Below the pieces are notes generated by a model. That model was not told where the DNA came from and searched no databases. It saw only the letters and a program-made list of their open reading frames with translations. Of a stretch of DNA of 64,000 bases, positions 25,795-34,556 are shown piece after piece. The stretch is from G965267425 sp965267425 (GTDB taxonomy: Bacteria > Bacteroidota > Bacteroidia > Flavobacteriales_E > Vicingaceae): contig OZ253959.1 of assembly GCA_965267425.1 (NCBI GenBank), positions 1,178,001 to 1,242,000 on the forward strand, in the 5' to 3' direction. Made by a program: the position numbers and the translations under genes. How positions within the stretch are numbered: position 1 is the stretch's first letter; each line of letters opens with the position of its first letter.

Positions 25795-26562
25795 CTACTG
25801 ATTAAATGATCGCAACTTGATTTTGGTAATCACTTTTTTGGTGTACAAAGGAAAATCTCCATTCATCATCCAATTGTAATAAGAAGGTTCTTTTTCAAAT
25901 ACATCACTTACCAATTTACCTTTGTGTTTACCAAAGTTAAATACCTCTGCATTGTTCTTGTTGTAAACAATGCGCCCCATTAAATCGGCATTTTTATTTC
26001 TGGAAGAAAATTCATGCAGGAAATCGACTTCGGGCTGCAATGATTCGTATTTATTTAACTGAGCTTCAAGCACTTCCACTGTTGCTTTAATGTCATACTC
26101 AGCACTATGCGCCTTATCCAGCTCTTTATTGCAATAGAACAAATATGCAGCAGACAATGTACGCTGTTCCATTTTGTGAAAGATGTTTTGTACATCAATC
26201 ATTTTACGATTTTCTACATCGAAATCAATGTCGGCTCGTAAAAACTCTTCTACCAGTAATGGAATATCAAATTTATTGGAGTTATATCCACCTAAATCGC
26301 TATTGCCTATGAATTGCAGTAATTCATGGGACAATTCCTTAAAGGTTGGTTTGTCCTTTACATCCTTGTCGTAAATTCCGTGTATTTCCGATGTTTCAGA
26401 CGGTATAGGTACGGTAGGGTTGACAAGCTTAGTCAGGGAAGATTGACTTCCGTTTGTTTCAATTTTCAGTAACGAGATTTCGACAATTCTGTCTGAAGCA
26501 ACATTGATACCCGTGGTTTCTAAATCAAAAAATGTAATTGGACGGGTAAGTTTCAGATTCAT
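25795..26562 (-). CDS. DnaQ-like 3'-5' exonuclease
   Basis: 255 residues. The DEDD-type exonuclease motifs are FFDLETTGIN (Exo I, Asp and Glu), a middle motif around GYNSNKFDIPLL (Exo II) and HSAEYDIKAT (Exo III, His and Asp). The C-terminal part, FNFGKHKGKLVSDVF, resembles the small DUF3820 domain often joined to such exonucleases in Bacteroidota. Role likely in DNA repair or processing. It overlaps the PD40 gene stop by four bases (ATGA). Confidence 0.88.
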   Translation of the reverse strand: MNLKLTRPITFFDLETTGINVASDRIVEISLLKIETNGSQSSLTKLVNPTVPIPSETSEIHGIYDKDVKDKPTFKELSHELLQFIGNSDLGGYNSNKFDIPLLVEEFLRADIDFDVENRKMIDVQNIFHKMEQRTLSAAYLFYCNKELDKAHSAEYDIKATVEVLEAQLNKYESLQPEVDFLHEFSSRNKNADLMGRIVYNKNNAEVFNFGKHKGKLVSDVFEKEPSYYNWMMNGDFPLYTKKVITKIKLRSFNQ

Positions 26563-28097
26563 TTCTGAATGATAAATTCTTTCAACTGGAATTCCTTAAA
26601 ATCACTTTTTCCTTTGACAATGATATCTTCCATCAGATTTTGATATCCGTCAGCATCAATAATGATATTGTAGCTGCCTGGAGCAAGAGGAATAATGATG
26701 TTTCCGTTATTCGGATCGGGGATGAAATTACCAATTTCTTCTTCTGTTCGGTTGTCTGTGACAATAATAAATGCATTTTTTACCACGTTTTCGGTATTGG
26801 CTTGTCTTATTTTGCATTTAAAGACAGTCTGACGAGGATCTTCATCCAAAAATTTAATACTGTAAATGTCAAGATTACCTTTAGAATCAGGACGCCACCT
26901 TGAAGTGTAAGCGTATTTTTGATCCTTGGTAAATGTGATTGAAAGTTCGTCGTCAGGTGTATTGATTGGGAAACCTAGATTTTTAGGTTGCGTCCACGTG
27001 TTTTTATCAGGGTCCCAAGTGGATTCAAATAAATCATATCCACCTATACTATTGTGTCCGTTGGAAGCAAAGTACATGGTCTTTCCATCATAAAATAGAT
27101 TCGGAAAATCTTCATCTTCAGCCGTGTTGATCTTGTCACCAAGGTTTTGTGGTTTTGCCCAATTTCCGGTTGGCAATTTGCGCGTCATGTAAATATCTTT
27201 ACCACCATATCCGCCAGGTCTTGAGCTTACAAAAAACAATGTTTTTTCATCAACAGAGGCTGTAGCCGAACTTTCAAAATGTTCAGAGTTGATGACATCT
27301 TCGAACCTCTTTTTCGCTTCGTATTCTCCTTCTTTGAAGTCAGAATAATAAATATCTCCGAATTCTTTAATGTTATCCATATACACGAATAATCGGTCAC
27401 CATCTGCTGACATTCCAACAACTTGTTCATCCAATGGTGTATTTAATGGTTTGCCAGGATTGTATGAAGTTTGAAATTCTCCTTCAACTACTCGGGAAAT
27501 CCAAATGTCAGAAGGATAGAACCCATCGAATTCTAATCTTGCCTGTACATTCTTTTTACGTCGCGAAGTATATACCAACAAGGATTCATTTGCGGATATA
27601 AATGGGTAATAATCCGGATGTTCTGTATTAATCTTATCACCAAGATTTTCAAATTCAACGTTGACCGGAGCATCAACCAATTTTCTGGCATTGTCAACCA
27701 TATCTAATCTTCTGGAAACTTGTGCCATGTAATTGCCGTTGCCCGCATTTTTGTATTCCTGATAAGCAGCACTTGACATGTCGTAATCATAAGCAAACAG
27801 ATATGCTGTTCCAAGGTGATAATACGCGTCAGGATCTTTAATTCCCGCAGCAATTGATCTTTCAAGGTATTTTACCGCTTCTTTTTTATTTCCAGCAATG
27901 TTCAGTATACAATATCCGGCGCCATAATTAGCAACCGCATTGGTGGTATCCTTATCAGCAATACGCTTGTATATTTTTTTTGCGGCAATGTAATTTCCAT
28001 CCTGTACATGCTTTTGAGCAACTTTCAGGATTTCAGACTGACCTACGGTAATTGTTGTGAATAGGACACAAAGGCCAAAGATGATAAAGCGTTTCAT
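26559..28097 (-). CDS. TPR and PD40 (WD40-like) envelope protein without OmpA domain
   Basis: 512 residues. A signal peptide ends near TVGQ. Residues about 20-125 carry TPR-type repeats (AAKKIYKRIADKD, AVKYLERSIAAG). Residues about 140-420 contain PD40 beta-propeller blades with recurring segments such as LLVYTSRRKK, TLFFVSSRPGGYGGKDIY and TMYFASNGHNSIGGYDLF. A small carboxypeptidase-regulatory-like beta domain ends the protein. Unlike its relatives in this window it lacks an OmpA domain, so peptidoglycan anchoring is not expected. It is followed by the exonuclease gene. Confidence 0.87.
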   Translation of the reverse strand: MKRFIIFGLCVLFTTITVGQSEILKVAQKHVQDGNYIAAKKIYKRIADKDTTNAVANYGAGYCILNIAGNKKEAVKYLERSIAAGIKDPDAYYHLGTAYLFAYDYDMSSAAYQEYKNAGNGNYMAQVSRRLDMVDNARKLVDAPVNVEFENLGDKINTEHPDYYPFISANESLLVYTSRRKKNVQARLEFDGFYPSDIWISRVVEGEFQTSYNPGKPLNTPLDEQVVGMSADGDRLFVYMDNIKEFGDIYYSDFKEGEYEAKKRFEDVINSEHFESSATASVDEKTLFFVSSRPGGYGGKDIYMTRKLPTGNWAKPQNLGDKINTAEDEDFPNLFYDGKTMYFASNGHNSIGGYDLFESTWDPDKNTWTQPKNLGFPINTPDDELSITFTKDQKYAYTSRWRPDSKGNLDIYSIKFLDEDPRQTVFKCKIRQANTENVVKNAFIIVTDNRTEEEIGNFIPDPNNGNIIIPLAPGSYNIIIDADGYQNLMEDIIVKGKSDFKEFQLKEFIIQK

Positions 28098-28147
28098 AGG
28101 TTTCGGAAAAAATCGAATTTACATCATCTATATCAAAAATGCTGCCA

Positions 28148-30403
28148 TTATTTGACAATCACCTTGACATATTGATATTTCTCGTATTCTTTTCGATTAG
28201 AGACGGCGTCGTTTTTGTATTCAGGACCGCGTACCAAAGTACTCATGGTAGCGAAATACGCTTCAGTGGATCCTAAATTACGATCGCTAAGTTTTTGTTG
28301 TAACAACTTCTTCGCTGATTCAGCTCTTCTTTTTGTCAATGCCTCATTGGTTCCAAATTTTGTAGTTGGAACTTTTGACGCACAAGATTCAACTTGAATA
28401 GTCACTTTTCCTCGAGCTTTAATCATTGTCACCACATCCTCAACAAAGGTTTTAAATCTGGCATTGTTGAAGTTGATGTCTGTTTGATTGTAAGCAAAGA
28501 ATTGCTCAAATGAAGTTTCTTCTTTTGCGGCAATAGCAGCAGGTGTGGAAGTTGGTTTAACTTCTTTTGGTTCTTCTTTTTTCGTATCTCCTGCACCAGC
28601 AGTAGCGGCAGCAGCACCTCCTGCAGCAGCGGCTGCTCCTGCACCTGTATTCGTTTCCGCAACAGGTTCTTTAGCTGCATCTGGAGTTTTAGTGTCTTCA
28701 GCCGGTTTAGTTTCTTTCTTCACATCAATCGGCTCCATTTTCTGATTTGGATCGTTGAAATCAATTGGGCCCAAATCAATTGCTTTTTTGATTTCCTGAT
28801 AAGCTGAGTTCTCAGGAACGAATATGTCGTCTTCAAAGTATACTTTTTCTCCAGCCTCATAACTCAAGTGGTAGTCGCTTCCTGGAGGTATAATAATGGT
28901 AAATTTCTTATCTCGGGCTCTAGGCTTATAAATTCCAACCGTTTCACCCGTTTCATTGTCCGTTACATTTACAACAAGGTCTGTAGGTATTTCTGAGCCA
29001 TCAGAAGCTACCATTTGTCCAACCAAAAGAGTAAGTGGTTTTTCTTTGAAACCCAACATGTTTAATACATAAACATCTTTCTCTCCGAATCCACCTTCCT
29101 GAATGGAGCTGAAATATCCTCTTTTTCCATCCGTAGACACCACAAAGAAAATATCATCATCAGTGGTGTTAACAGGATAACCTAAGTTTTGTGGTTTACC
29201 CCATTTTCCTTCATCATCCATTTCCGAATAAAAAATATCATATCCACCGATACTTTTGTGTCCTTCAGATGAGAAGTACATTGTTTTTCCATCAGGATGG
29301 ATGAATACTCCATCTTCATTAAAAGGGGTATTGATGGTAGTAGACATACGTTGAGCAAGTGCCCAGTCTCCTGTAGGTAATTTATTACAGAAATAGATGT
29401 CCTTAGATTCGTATTTCTCATGAGCTTTATCAGGAAATACCAAACTTCCCTTTCTGTCACTTACAAAGTATAATTTTTGACCATCAGGACTTACTGCCGC
29501 ATGCGTTTCTCTTTCTTCTGAATTGATATCAGACCCCATTTTTGTAGGTTCTCCCCATTCACCCTGATCATTTATTGTACTTAGGTAGATGTCACCTTTA
29601 CCATTTTCACCACCTCTGTATATGAACAACATGGTACCATCTGCTGAAATACTCATGGTTGCTTCGTGATCACTTCCAGAAATGTTTAGCAATTCTGGCT
29701 CACCCCAAAGGTCTTCGTCATCTTTATAAGACACATAAATGTCTTCATAGAAAGATCCATCGTTAGGGTCACGTGCATATAAGTTAGAACTATCCGTTCT
29801 CAATCTTTTTGAGGTAAAATATAATGCTGATTCATCAACAGAAATCACAGGAGAGTATTCTGGGTATTCTGTATTAATCAATTCTCCAAGGTTGTATGAC
29901 TTCACATCAATTGGATTTGTCATAGCCTCCTTGGCATTGTTACACATTTCAATTTGATTATCCGTCTTGGCATAATATTCATGCTTTTCGGTAATCAGGC
30001 TTTTAAATTCGTTGTAATACTCAATTGCCTTGTCAATTTCATAATGAATGTGGTACGACCTCGCAATGTGGTAATAGGTAATCAGTGGCGCAGATTCTTC
30101 ATTTGGACTAAACGGATCATATGAAGAAGTGGTCTTAACAATAGCCTTTTGTAGATAGGGTAAAGCTTTCTTCCTATCATTTGGCATCTGCAAATAACAG
30201 AAACCTACTTTGAAGTTAACATTGGCATTTTCCGGTTCCTGTTCGATGAGTTTAAGCCAAATATCCAGTGCCACAGGATAATTGAACTCCTCCATCAACC
30301 TACTTGCTTCGATAAATGAACTACGGAAATTTTCATCCTTTTCCTGAGCGAATGCGGACACGGCAAGAAACAGGGAAAATGTTATTGCAAATAAGCGTTT
30401 CAT
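28148..30403 (-). CDS. TPR/PD40 envelope protein with Ala-rich linker and degenerate OmpA domain
   Basis: 751 residues. Signal peptide ends near VSAFAQ. TPR-like helices (about 25-150) are followed by PD40 blades (about 165-450; SALYFTSKRLR, QKLYFVSDRKGS, TMYFSSEGHKSIGGYDIF). A regulatory beta domain and a Pro/Lys/Ala-rich linker at about 560-640 follow, with an Ala/Gly run encoded near 28590-28660. The C-terminal OmpA-like domain has NEALTKRRAESAKKLL but no GHTD motif, so the usual Asp for peptidoglycan binding is missing. It resembles PorE-type T9SS proteins in architecture but is a weak candidate for the same function. Confidence 0.87.
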   Translation of the reverse strand: MKRLFAITFSLFLAVSAFAQEKDENFRSSFIEASRLMEEFNYPVALDIWLKLIEQEPENANVNFKVGFCYLQMPNDRKKALPYLQKAIVKTTSSYDPFSPNEESAPLITYYHIARSYHIHYEIDKAIEYYNEFKSLITEKHEYYAKTDNQIEMCNNAKEAMTNPIDVKSYNLGELINTEYPEYSPVISVDESALYFTSKRLRTDSSNLYARDPNDGSFYEDIYVSYKDDEDLWGEPELLNISGSDHEATMSISADGTMLFIYRGGENGKGDIYLSTINDQGEWGEPTKMGSDINSEERETHAAVSPDGQKLYFVSDRKGSLVFPDKAHEKYESKDIYFCNKLPTGDWALAQRMSTTINTPFNEDGVFIHPDGKTMYFSSEGHKSIGGYDIFYSEMDDEGKWGKPQNLGYPVNTTDDDIFFVVSTDGKRGYFSSIQEGGFGEKDVYVLNMLGFKEKPLTLLVGQMVASDGSEIPTDLVVNVTDNETGETVGIYKPRARDKKFTIIIPPGSDYHLSYEAGEKVYFEDDIFVPENSAYQEIKKAIDLGPIDFNDPNQKMEPIDVKKETKPAEDTKTPDAAKEPVAETNTGAGAAAAAGGAAAATAGAGDTKKEEPKEVKPTSTPAAIAAKEETSFEQFFAYNQTDINFNNARFKTFVEDVVTMIKARGKVTIQVESCASKVPTTKFGTNEALTKRRAESAKKLLQQKLSDRNLGSTEAYFATMSTLVRGPEYKNDAVSNRKEYEKYQYVKVIVK

Positions 30404-30432
30404 GTAACTGTTAGTATATTTCTGTGGACTTG

Positions 30433-30440
30433 CAAATATA
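30433..30440 (-). promoter_or_regulatory. Predicted -7 element of the 751-residue PD40 gene
   Basis: TATATTTG on the minus strand matches TAnnTTTG, about 30 bases before the ATG at 30403. The expected leader is about 23 bases. A clear -33 TTG was not seen. Confidence 0.45.
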
Positions 30441-30498
30441 TTTTATTAGCGCAAATAAAAAAAATACTTGGAACTTATTGGAATAATTAATCGTCTTT

Positions 30499-31827
30499 TT
30501 AAAATTCTTTTTTCGGATCAAATGATTCCAAATGGTCCGCAAGTTGTCGAATGAAGCTCCCACCAAGGGCTCCATCAACTACTCTATGGTCATAAGACAT
30601 GGATAAAAACATCATATGTCGAATGCCAATGGTATCACCATAAGGTGTTTCTATGACCGCAGGCTTTTTTCGTATAGCTCCAAGCGCTAAAATTGCCACT
30701 TGAGGTTGGTTAATTATGGGCGTTCCCATTACGTTTCCGAAGGTACCTACATTCGTTACCGTAAATGTACCTCCTTGAATTTCATCCGGCTGCAATGCAT
30801 TGTTTCTAGCTCGATTAGCCAAATCATTTACAGATTTAGTCAATCCCAGCAGATTCATTCTATCGGCATTTCTAATCACCGGAACAATCAAATTTCCTGA
30901 AGGAAGGGCCGTTGCCATGCCTAAATTGATATTTCTGTGTTTGATGATTTGGCCTTTTTCCATGTCAACAGACACGTTGATCATGGGCATTTCTTTAATG
31001 GTTCTTGCAATTTGCTCAAAAAAGATGGGAGTATAGGTAATTTTCTCACCTTCTCTTTCCTGAAATTGGCGCTTATTCTGCTCTCTCCACATGACAATAT
31101 TGGTCACATCCACTTCAACCATAGATGTAACGTGTGGAGATGTATGTTTCGAATTGACCATGTGATCTGCGATCAACTTTCGCATTCGGTCCATTTCTAT
31201 GATCTCATCACCGTCTTGAACAGAAATATTCACAGGTTGAGTTGGTGGTTTCGCTGCAACAGGAGTTTGAACGGTTTGTGCTTCCACAGGTTGGGCATGT
31301 CCATTCGAACCTCTGCTTGACAAGTAATTTTTGATGTCTTTTTTCGTCACTCTACCATTCAGACCACTTCCCGAGATTTGTTCAAGCTCTTCAATACCTA
31401 CATTTTCTTGTTCTGCAATGCTTCTTACTAAAGGAGAATAAAACCGCCCACTGTCAGCAGTTCTTGGTATACCGGATGCTGAATCGGAAGATACAACGGT
31501 TGCCGCTTCAACAGGAACGGCTTCTTTGACTTCTTCCACAACTGGAGCAGCTGATTCTTTTTGTTCAACAGGAGCACTTGATCCTCCTTCGGTTTCCAAT
31601 TCTGCAATGGTCTGACCTACCTGAACTACATCATCTTCAGCAAATAATTTCTTCGATAATATCCCTTCTTCAGGAGATGGAATTTCCGAGTCAACCTTAT
31701 CAGTCGCAATTTCTAGTATCGGTTCATCCAATTCTACCTTTTCTCCTTCTTCTTTTAGCCATCGAATGATGGTAGCTTCTGCTACACTTTCACCCATTTT
31801 AGGCATTACAATGTCAATTTTTCCCAT
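30499..31827 (-). CDS. Dihydrolipoyl acyltransferase (E2) of a 2-oxo acid dehydrogenase
   Basis: 442 residues. The lipoyl domain (about 1-80) carries the lipoylated Lys in EIATDKVDSEIP. A Val/Ala/Pro-rich linker follows. The peripheral subunit-binding domain starts SPLVRSIAEQENVGIEEL. The catalytic domain (about 205-442) ends with SMSYDHRVVDGALGG, whose His and Asp catalyse acyl transfer. Substrate may be branched-chain, pyruvate or 2-oxoglutarate; context does not say, as E1 and E3 genes are not nearby. It stands alone behind its own predicted promoter. Confidence 0.92.
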   Translation of the reverse strand: MGKIDIVMPKMGESVAEATIIRWLKEEGEKVELDEPILEIATDKVDSEIPSPEEGILSKKLFAEDDVVQVGQTIAELETEGGSSAPVEQKESAAPVVEEVKEAVPVEAATVVSSDSASGIPRTADSGRFYSPLVRSIAEQENVGIEELEQISGSGLNGRVTKKDIKNYLSSRGSNGHAQPVEAQTVQTPVAAKPPTQPVNISVQDGDEIIEMDRMRKLIADHMVNSKHTSPHVTSMVEVDVTNIVMWREQNKRQFQEREGEKITYTPIFFEQIARTIKEMPMINVSVDMEKGQIIKHRNINLGMATALPSGNLIVPVIRNADRMNLLGLTKSVNDLANRARNNALQPDEIQGGTFTVTNVGTFGNVMGTPIINQPQVAILALGAIRKKPAVIETPYGDTIGIRHMMFLSMSYDHRVVDGALGGSFIRQLADHLESFDPKKEF

Positions 31828-31846
31828 ACCTTGAAATTTTGAGGCA

Positions 31847-31854
31847 CAAAGGTA
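31847..31854 (-). promoter_or_regulatory. Predicted -7 element of the E2 gene
   Basis: TACCTTTG on the minus strand matches TAnnTTTG, 20 bases before the ATG at 31827, leaving a leader of about 13 bases. Confidence 0.45.
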
Positions 31855-31909
31855 ATTGTTTTCGATTTGAGATACTAGAAAATCTAAGCTTTGTTGAAAA
31901 TATCCCGGT

Positions 31910-33853
31910 CTAGCTTTTATCTAAATCTTGAATTCGCCTAGTTAGGATTTCTACATCCAGGGAAATAGAATAATTGTGAGCATAATATTTCCAAGGTTCT
32001 ACATTCAAAATGGAAATATTCATATTCTCTTTGGAGGGTGTTATTATTCCTGGAATCGAAATAGAAGAATTGCCATCTTGTTCTTTCATATCGAATCCAA
32101 TGAATGACTTTTTTCCAAATAAAACAGCAAAAAGATTGGAAATGAAGTTCATCCTTTTCTTATAGAAGAATAAGGTTATCGGAGTAGTGATAAGAAAAAT
32201 GATGGCCACCAAGAAGTCAAAGGTTTTCTTTTTTCTCTGATTTTGAGGCAGCATGACTGAATAGGTTTCGCTCAAATAATACTCGCCTGAATTTTCATTT
32301 GAACTACTTCCAATGATATAGTCACTTGAGGGTTGTGCAATCTTAAATGAAACGATATCTCGAAACGGTGATTGTATTAAGGAAATTATGCTACCCGGAG
32401 ATAAGTTCTTATTACAAAAAACGATTTCATTTATATGGTATACCTGGCAAATATCTGAAAGCTGATAAAGGAATGCATCATGTTTTTGAATTTCGTCAAA
32501 GTCATTGTCAGGCTTAACCGAGATGGCTTTCTCAACAGGAATGTAAGATTCAGATAATATGCGTTGAATTCTGTCAAATTCTGTTTGGTCGCCAACAACG
32601 GCCATTTTTTTCTTTTTGTTATCATCCAAAGGAAACCAACCGGCTAAGTTCAAAGCGAACCTCAATAAAGGAAGAAGCATCCAAGTGACAAGGATTTGCG
32701 CTAATATCACTGCACGAGAAAATCGCAGCGTTTCATTGAGCAGGGCATAAGATATCAATAACAAAATGCTTCCGGTTAATAACCCCTGAAACAAATTCAA
32801 CATTCTATTGGGTCGGTTATAACCTCCATAGAAATAAATACTCGTTAGCCATACAATTACAATTGCAGGGAAAGCATATGTACTTACTTCTTCGGGAAAA
32901 TAGTCCTCCATGGAAAGGTAATAATCTTCATACCATTCCTTGCTCATCAACAAAATGAAAAAGATGAGCAATGCATCCAACAGAGGCAGGTAAAAGCGTT
33001 TGACAAACCGAGAAATGATGGCCGCAAAGGCGCGCAAATAAATGGCGAGATTGATAATAAATGAAAATATTCTCGCGTTTTTTCCGGAAAAATGCTTTTT
33101 GGCAAAAATGACCATGGCGCGATAAAAAACGAAAACGTAGTTAACGCTACTTTTTTTGGTGCTTTCACCTTTATAATGGATAATGGTTGTCTCAGGAAAA
33201 TACACATTGCGATAACCTGCCTGAATGATTCGCCAGGAGAGATCAATATCTTCACCATACATAAAGAAATCTTCATCCAGCCCACCTATCTTGTCAATTA
33301 CGGACATCCGCAAAAACATGCAAGCGCCTGAAAGGATTTCAATGTCTGCAACAGAGAATTCATCAAGATGTCCCAAATGATAAGCACTGAACTTTTTTGA
33401 TTTCGGAAACAATCGAGACATCCCCGAAATTTTATAGAAAGCAACCAGTGGAGTGGGTAACCCTCTTTTGGATTCTTTCAAAAAAGTGCCGCCGCCATCA
33501 ATCATTCGAACACCCAATCCACCTACTTTTTCTTCTTTATCCAGGTAATCCACAACCTTATGGAAAGTGTCCTCTGAAACCACTGTATCAGGGTTCAGCA
33601 AAACACAATATTTTCCTTTGGCCATTTTCATGCCTTGGTTGTTTGCTTTGGAGAATCCAAGATTTTCTTGATTTGCCACCCAAACTACTTCAGGAAATAC
33701 TTCCTTGATCATGGTTGCTGAACCATCTTTACTATTGTTATCAATGACAATGACTTCTGCATCCAAGTCCTTACATGCTTCACGCACGGAATGAAGGCAG
33801 TTTTCAAGAAAATACTTGACATTGTAATTGACAATTATGACGGACAGTTTCAT
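31910..33853 (-). CDS. Family 2 glycosyltransferase fused to a sugar-transferase-like membrane region
   Basis: 647 residues. The GT2 domain (about 1-250) starts MKLSVIIVNYNVKYFLENCL and has VIDNNSKDGS, VLLNPDTVVS and FFMYGEDIDLSWR, typical of rhamnosyltransferase-like enzymes. Several membrane segments follow (about 260-425). A soluble region with MAVVGDQTEFDRI resembles the CoA-binding-like domain of polyprenyl-phosphate sugar transferases such as WcaJ. The C-terminus has one more membrane segment but lacks the usual catalytic sugar-transferase motif, so it is only a remnant. It follows recR by three bases. Confidence 0.85.
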   Translation of the reverse strand: MKLSVIIVNYNVKYFLENCLHSVREACKDLDAEVIVIDNNSKDGSATMIKEVFPEVVWVANQENLGFSKANNQGMKMAKGKYCVLLNPDTVVSEDTFHKVVDYLDKEEKVGGLGVRMIDGGGTFLKESKRGLPTPLVAFYKISGMSRLFPKSKKFSAYHLGHLDEFSVADIEILSGACMFLRMSVIDKIGGLDEDFFMYGEDIDLSWRIIQAGYRNVYFPETTIIHYKGESTKKSSVNYVFVFYRAMVIFAKKHFSGKNARIFSFIINLAIYLRAFAAIISRFVKRFYLPLLDALLIFFILLMSKEWYEDYYLSMEDYFPEEVSTYAFPAIVIVWLTSIYFYGGYNRPNRMLNLFQGLLTGSILLLISYALLNETLRFSRAVILAQILVTWMLLPLLRFALNLAGWFPLDDNKKKKMAVVGDQTEFDRIQRILSESYIPVEKAISVKPDNDFDEIQKHDAFLYQLSDICQVYHINEIVFCNKNLSPGSIISLIQSPFRDIVSFKIAQPSSDYIIGSSSNENSGEYYLSETYSVMLPQNQRKKKTFDFLVAIIFLITTPITLFFYKKRMNFISNLFAVLFGKKSFIGFDMKEQDGNSSISIPGIITPSKENMNISILNVEPWKYYAHNYSISLDVEILTRRIQDLDKS

Positions 33854-33856
33854 GGA

Positions 33857-34495
33857 TTATAGACCGGCACTTTTCTGGTTTTCTGTATATGGGATTCTGT
33901 CTATGATTGATTTCCCTAAAGTGATTTCATCCGTATATTCAATCTCGTCACCAACTGCCATCCCTCTAGCAATGGTTGATACCACTACGGGTAACTCTTT
34001 TAGTTTTTTGTATAAGAAAAAGGCAGTAGTATCACCTTCCATAGTAGAGCTCAATGCAACAATCACTTCTTTGATGTTTCCCATTTTAACACGGTGCAAA
34101 AGTGCTTCAATATTTAGTTCAGCCGGTCCTATACCATCGATGGGTGATAATATTCCTCCCAAAACATGATACCTGCCTCTGTATTGTTCCGTATTTTCAA
34201 TGGCAATCACATCACGAATATCTTCCACTACACATACCACCGTTTCATCCCGATGGGGATTAGAACAAATATTACATTTTTCACTATCCGTTAGATTGAA
34301 ACAGACAGCGCAATAATGGATTTGATTAGCCAGACGGCTGAAAACATTTCCAAATTCTTCAATTTCGAATTTATCTCTTCTTAACAACTTAAGAACGAGA
34401 CGTAATGCTGTGCGTTTTCCAATTCCCGGGAGGGAAGAGAGGGCATCGACCGCGTCCTGAAGTGCTTTTGATGAAAAGTTTGAAGAATTGCTCAC
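33857..34495 (-). CDS. recR: Recombination mediator protein RecR
   Basis: About 212 residues; with RecF/RecO it loads RecA at gaps. The N-terminus SSKALQDAVDALSSLPGIGKRTALRL is a helix-hairpin-helix. Four cysteines form the zinc finger (HYCAVC, CNIC). The Toprim domain follows with VVCVVEDIRDVIAIE. The GTG at 34495 is preferred as start: it gives the usual family N-terminus, while the TTG at 34522 overlaps the -7 element TAAATTTG on this strand. It is divergent from the symporter gene. Confidence 0.93.
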   Translation of the reverse strand: MSNSSNFSSKALQDAVDALSSLPGIGKRTALRLVLKLLRRDKFEIEEFGNVFSRLANQIHYCAVCFNLTDSEKCNICSNPHRDETVVCVVEDIRDVIAIENTEQYRGRYHVLGGILSPIDGIGPAELNIEALLHRVKMGNIKEVIVALSSTMEGDTTAFFLYKKLKELPVVVSTIARGMAVGDEIEYTDEITLGKSIIDRIPYTENQKSAGL

Positions 34496-34517
34496 AAGGC
34501 CAATATTTATATTTTTG
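34488..34517 (+). promoter_or_regulatory. Predicted promoter of the sodium/solute symporter gene
   Basis: TATTTTTG at 34510-34517 is a perfect TAnnTTTG and TTG at 34488-34490 lies exactly 19 bases upstream. The start site falls near 34524 and the leader is about 33 bases. The element overlaps the 5' end of recR on the other strand. Confidence 0.65.
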
Positions 34518-34519
34518 GT

Positions 34520-34527
34520 CAAATTTA
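34520..34527 (-). promoter_or_regulatory. Predicted -7 element of the recR operon
   Basis: TAAATTTG on the minus strand, about 25 bases before the GTG start of recR. It lies within ten bases of the opposite-strand promoter, so the two transcripts probably interfere or share control. Confidence 0.5.
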
Positions 34528-34556
34528 CTATTTCAGATCAAAGCGAATTACATTTC

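Noticed and set aside
30937..31320. Open frame of 127 codons on the plus strand inside the E2 gene
   Set aside because: It lies antisense to the lipoyl/E2 coding sequence, has no family motif and an unnatural His/Cys-rich composition.
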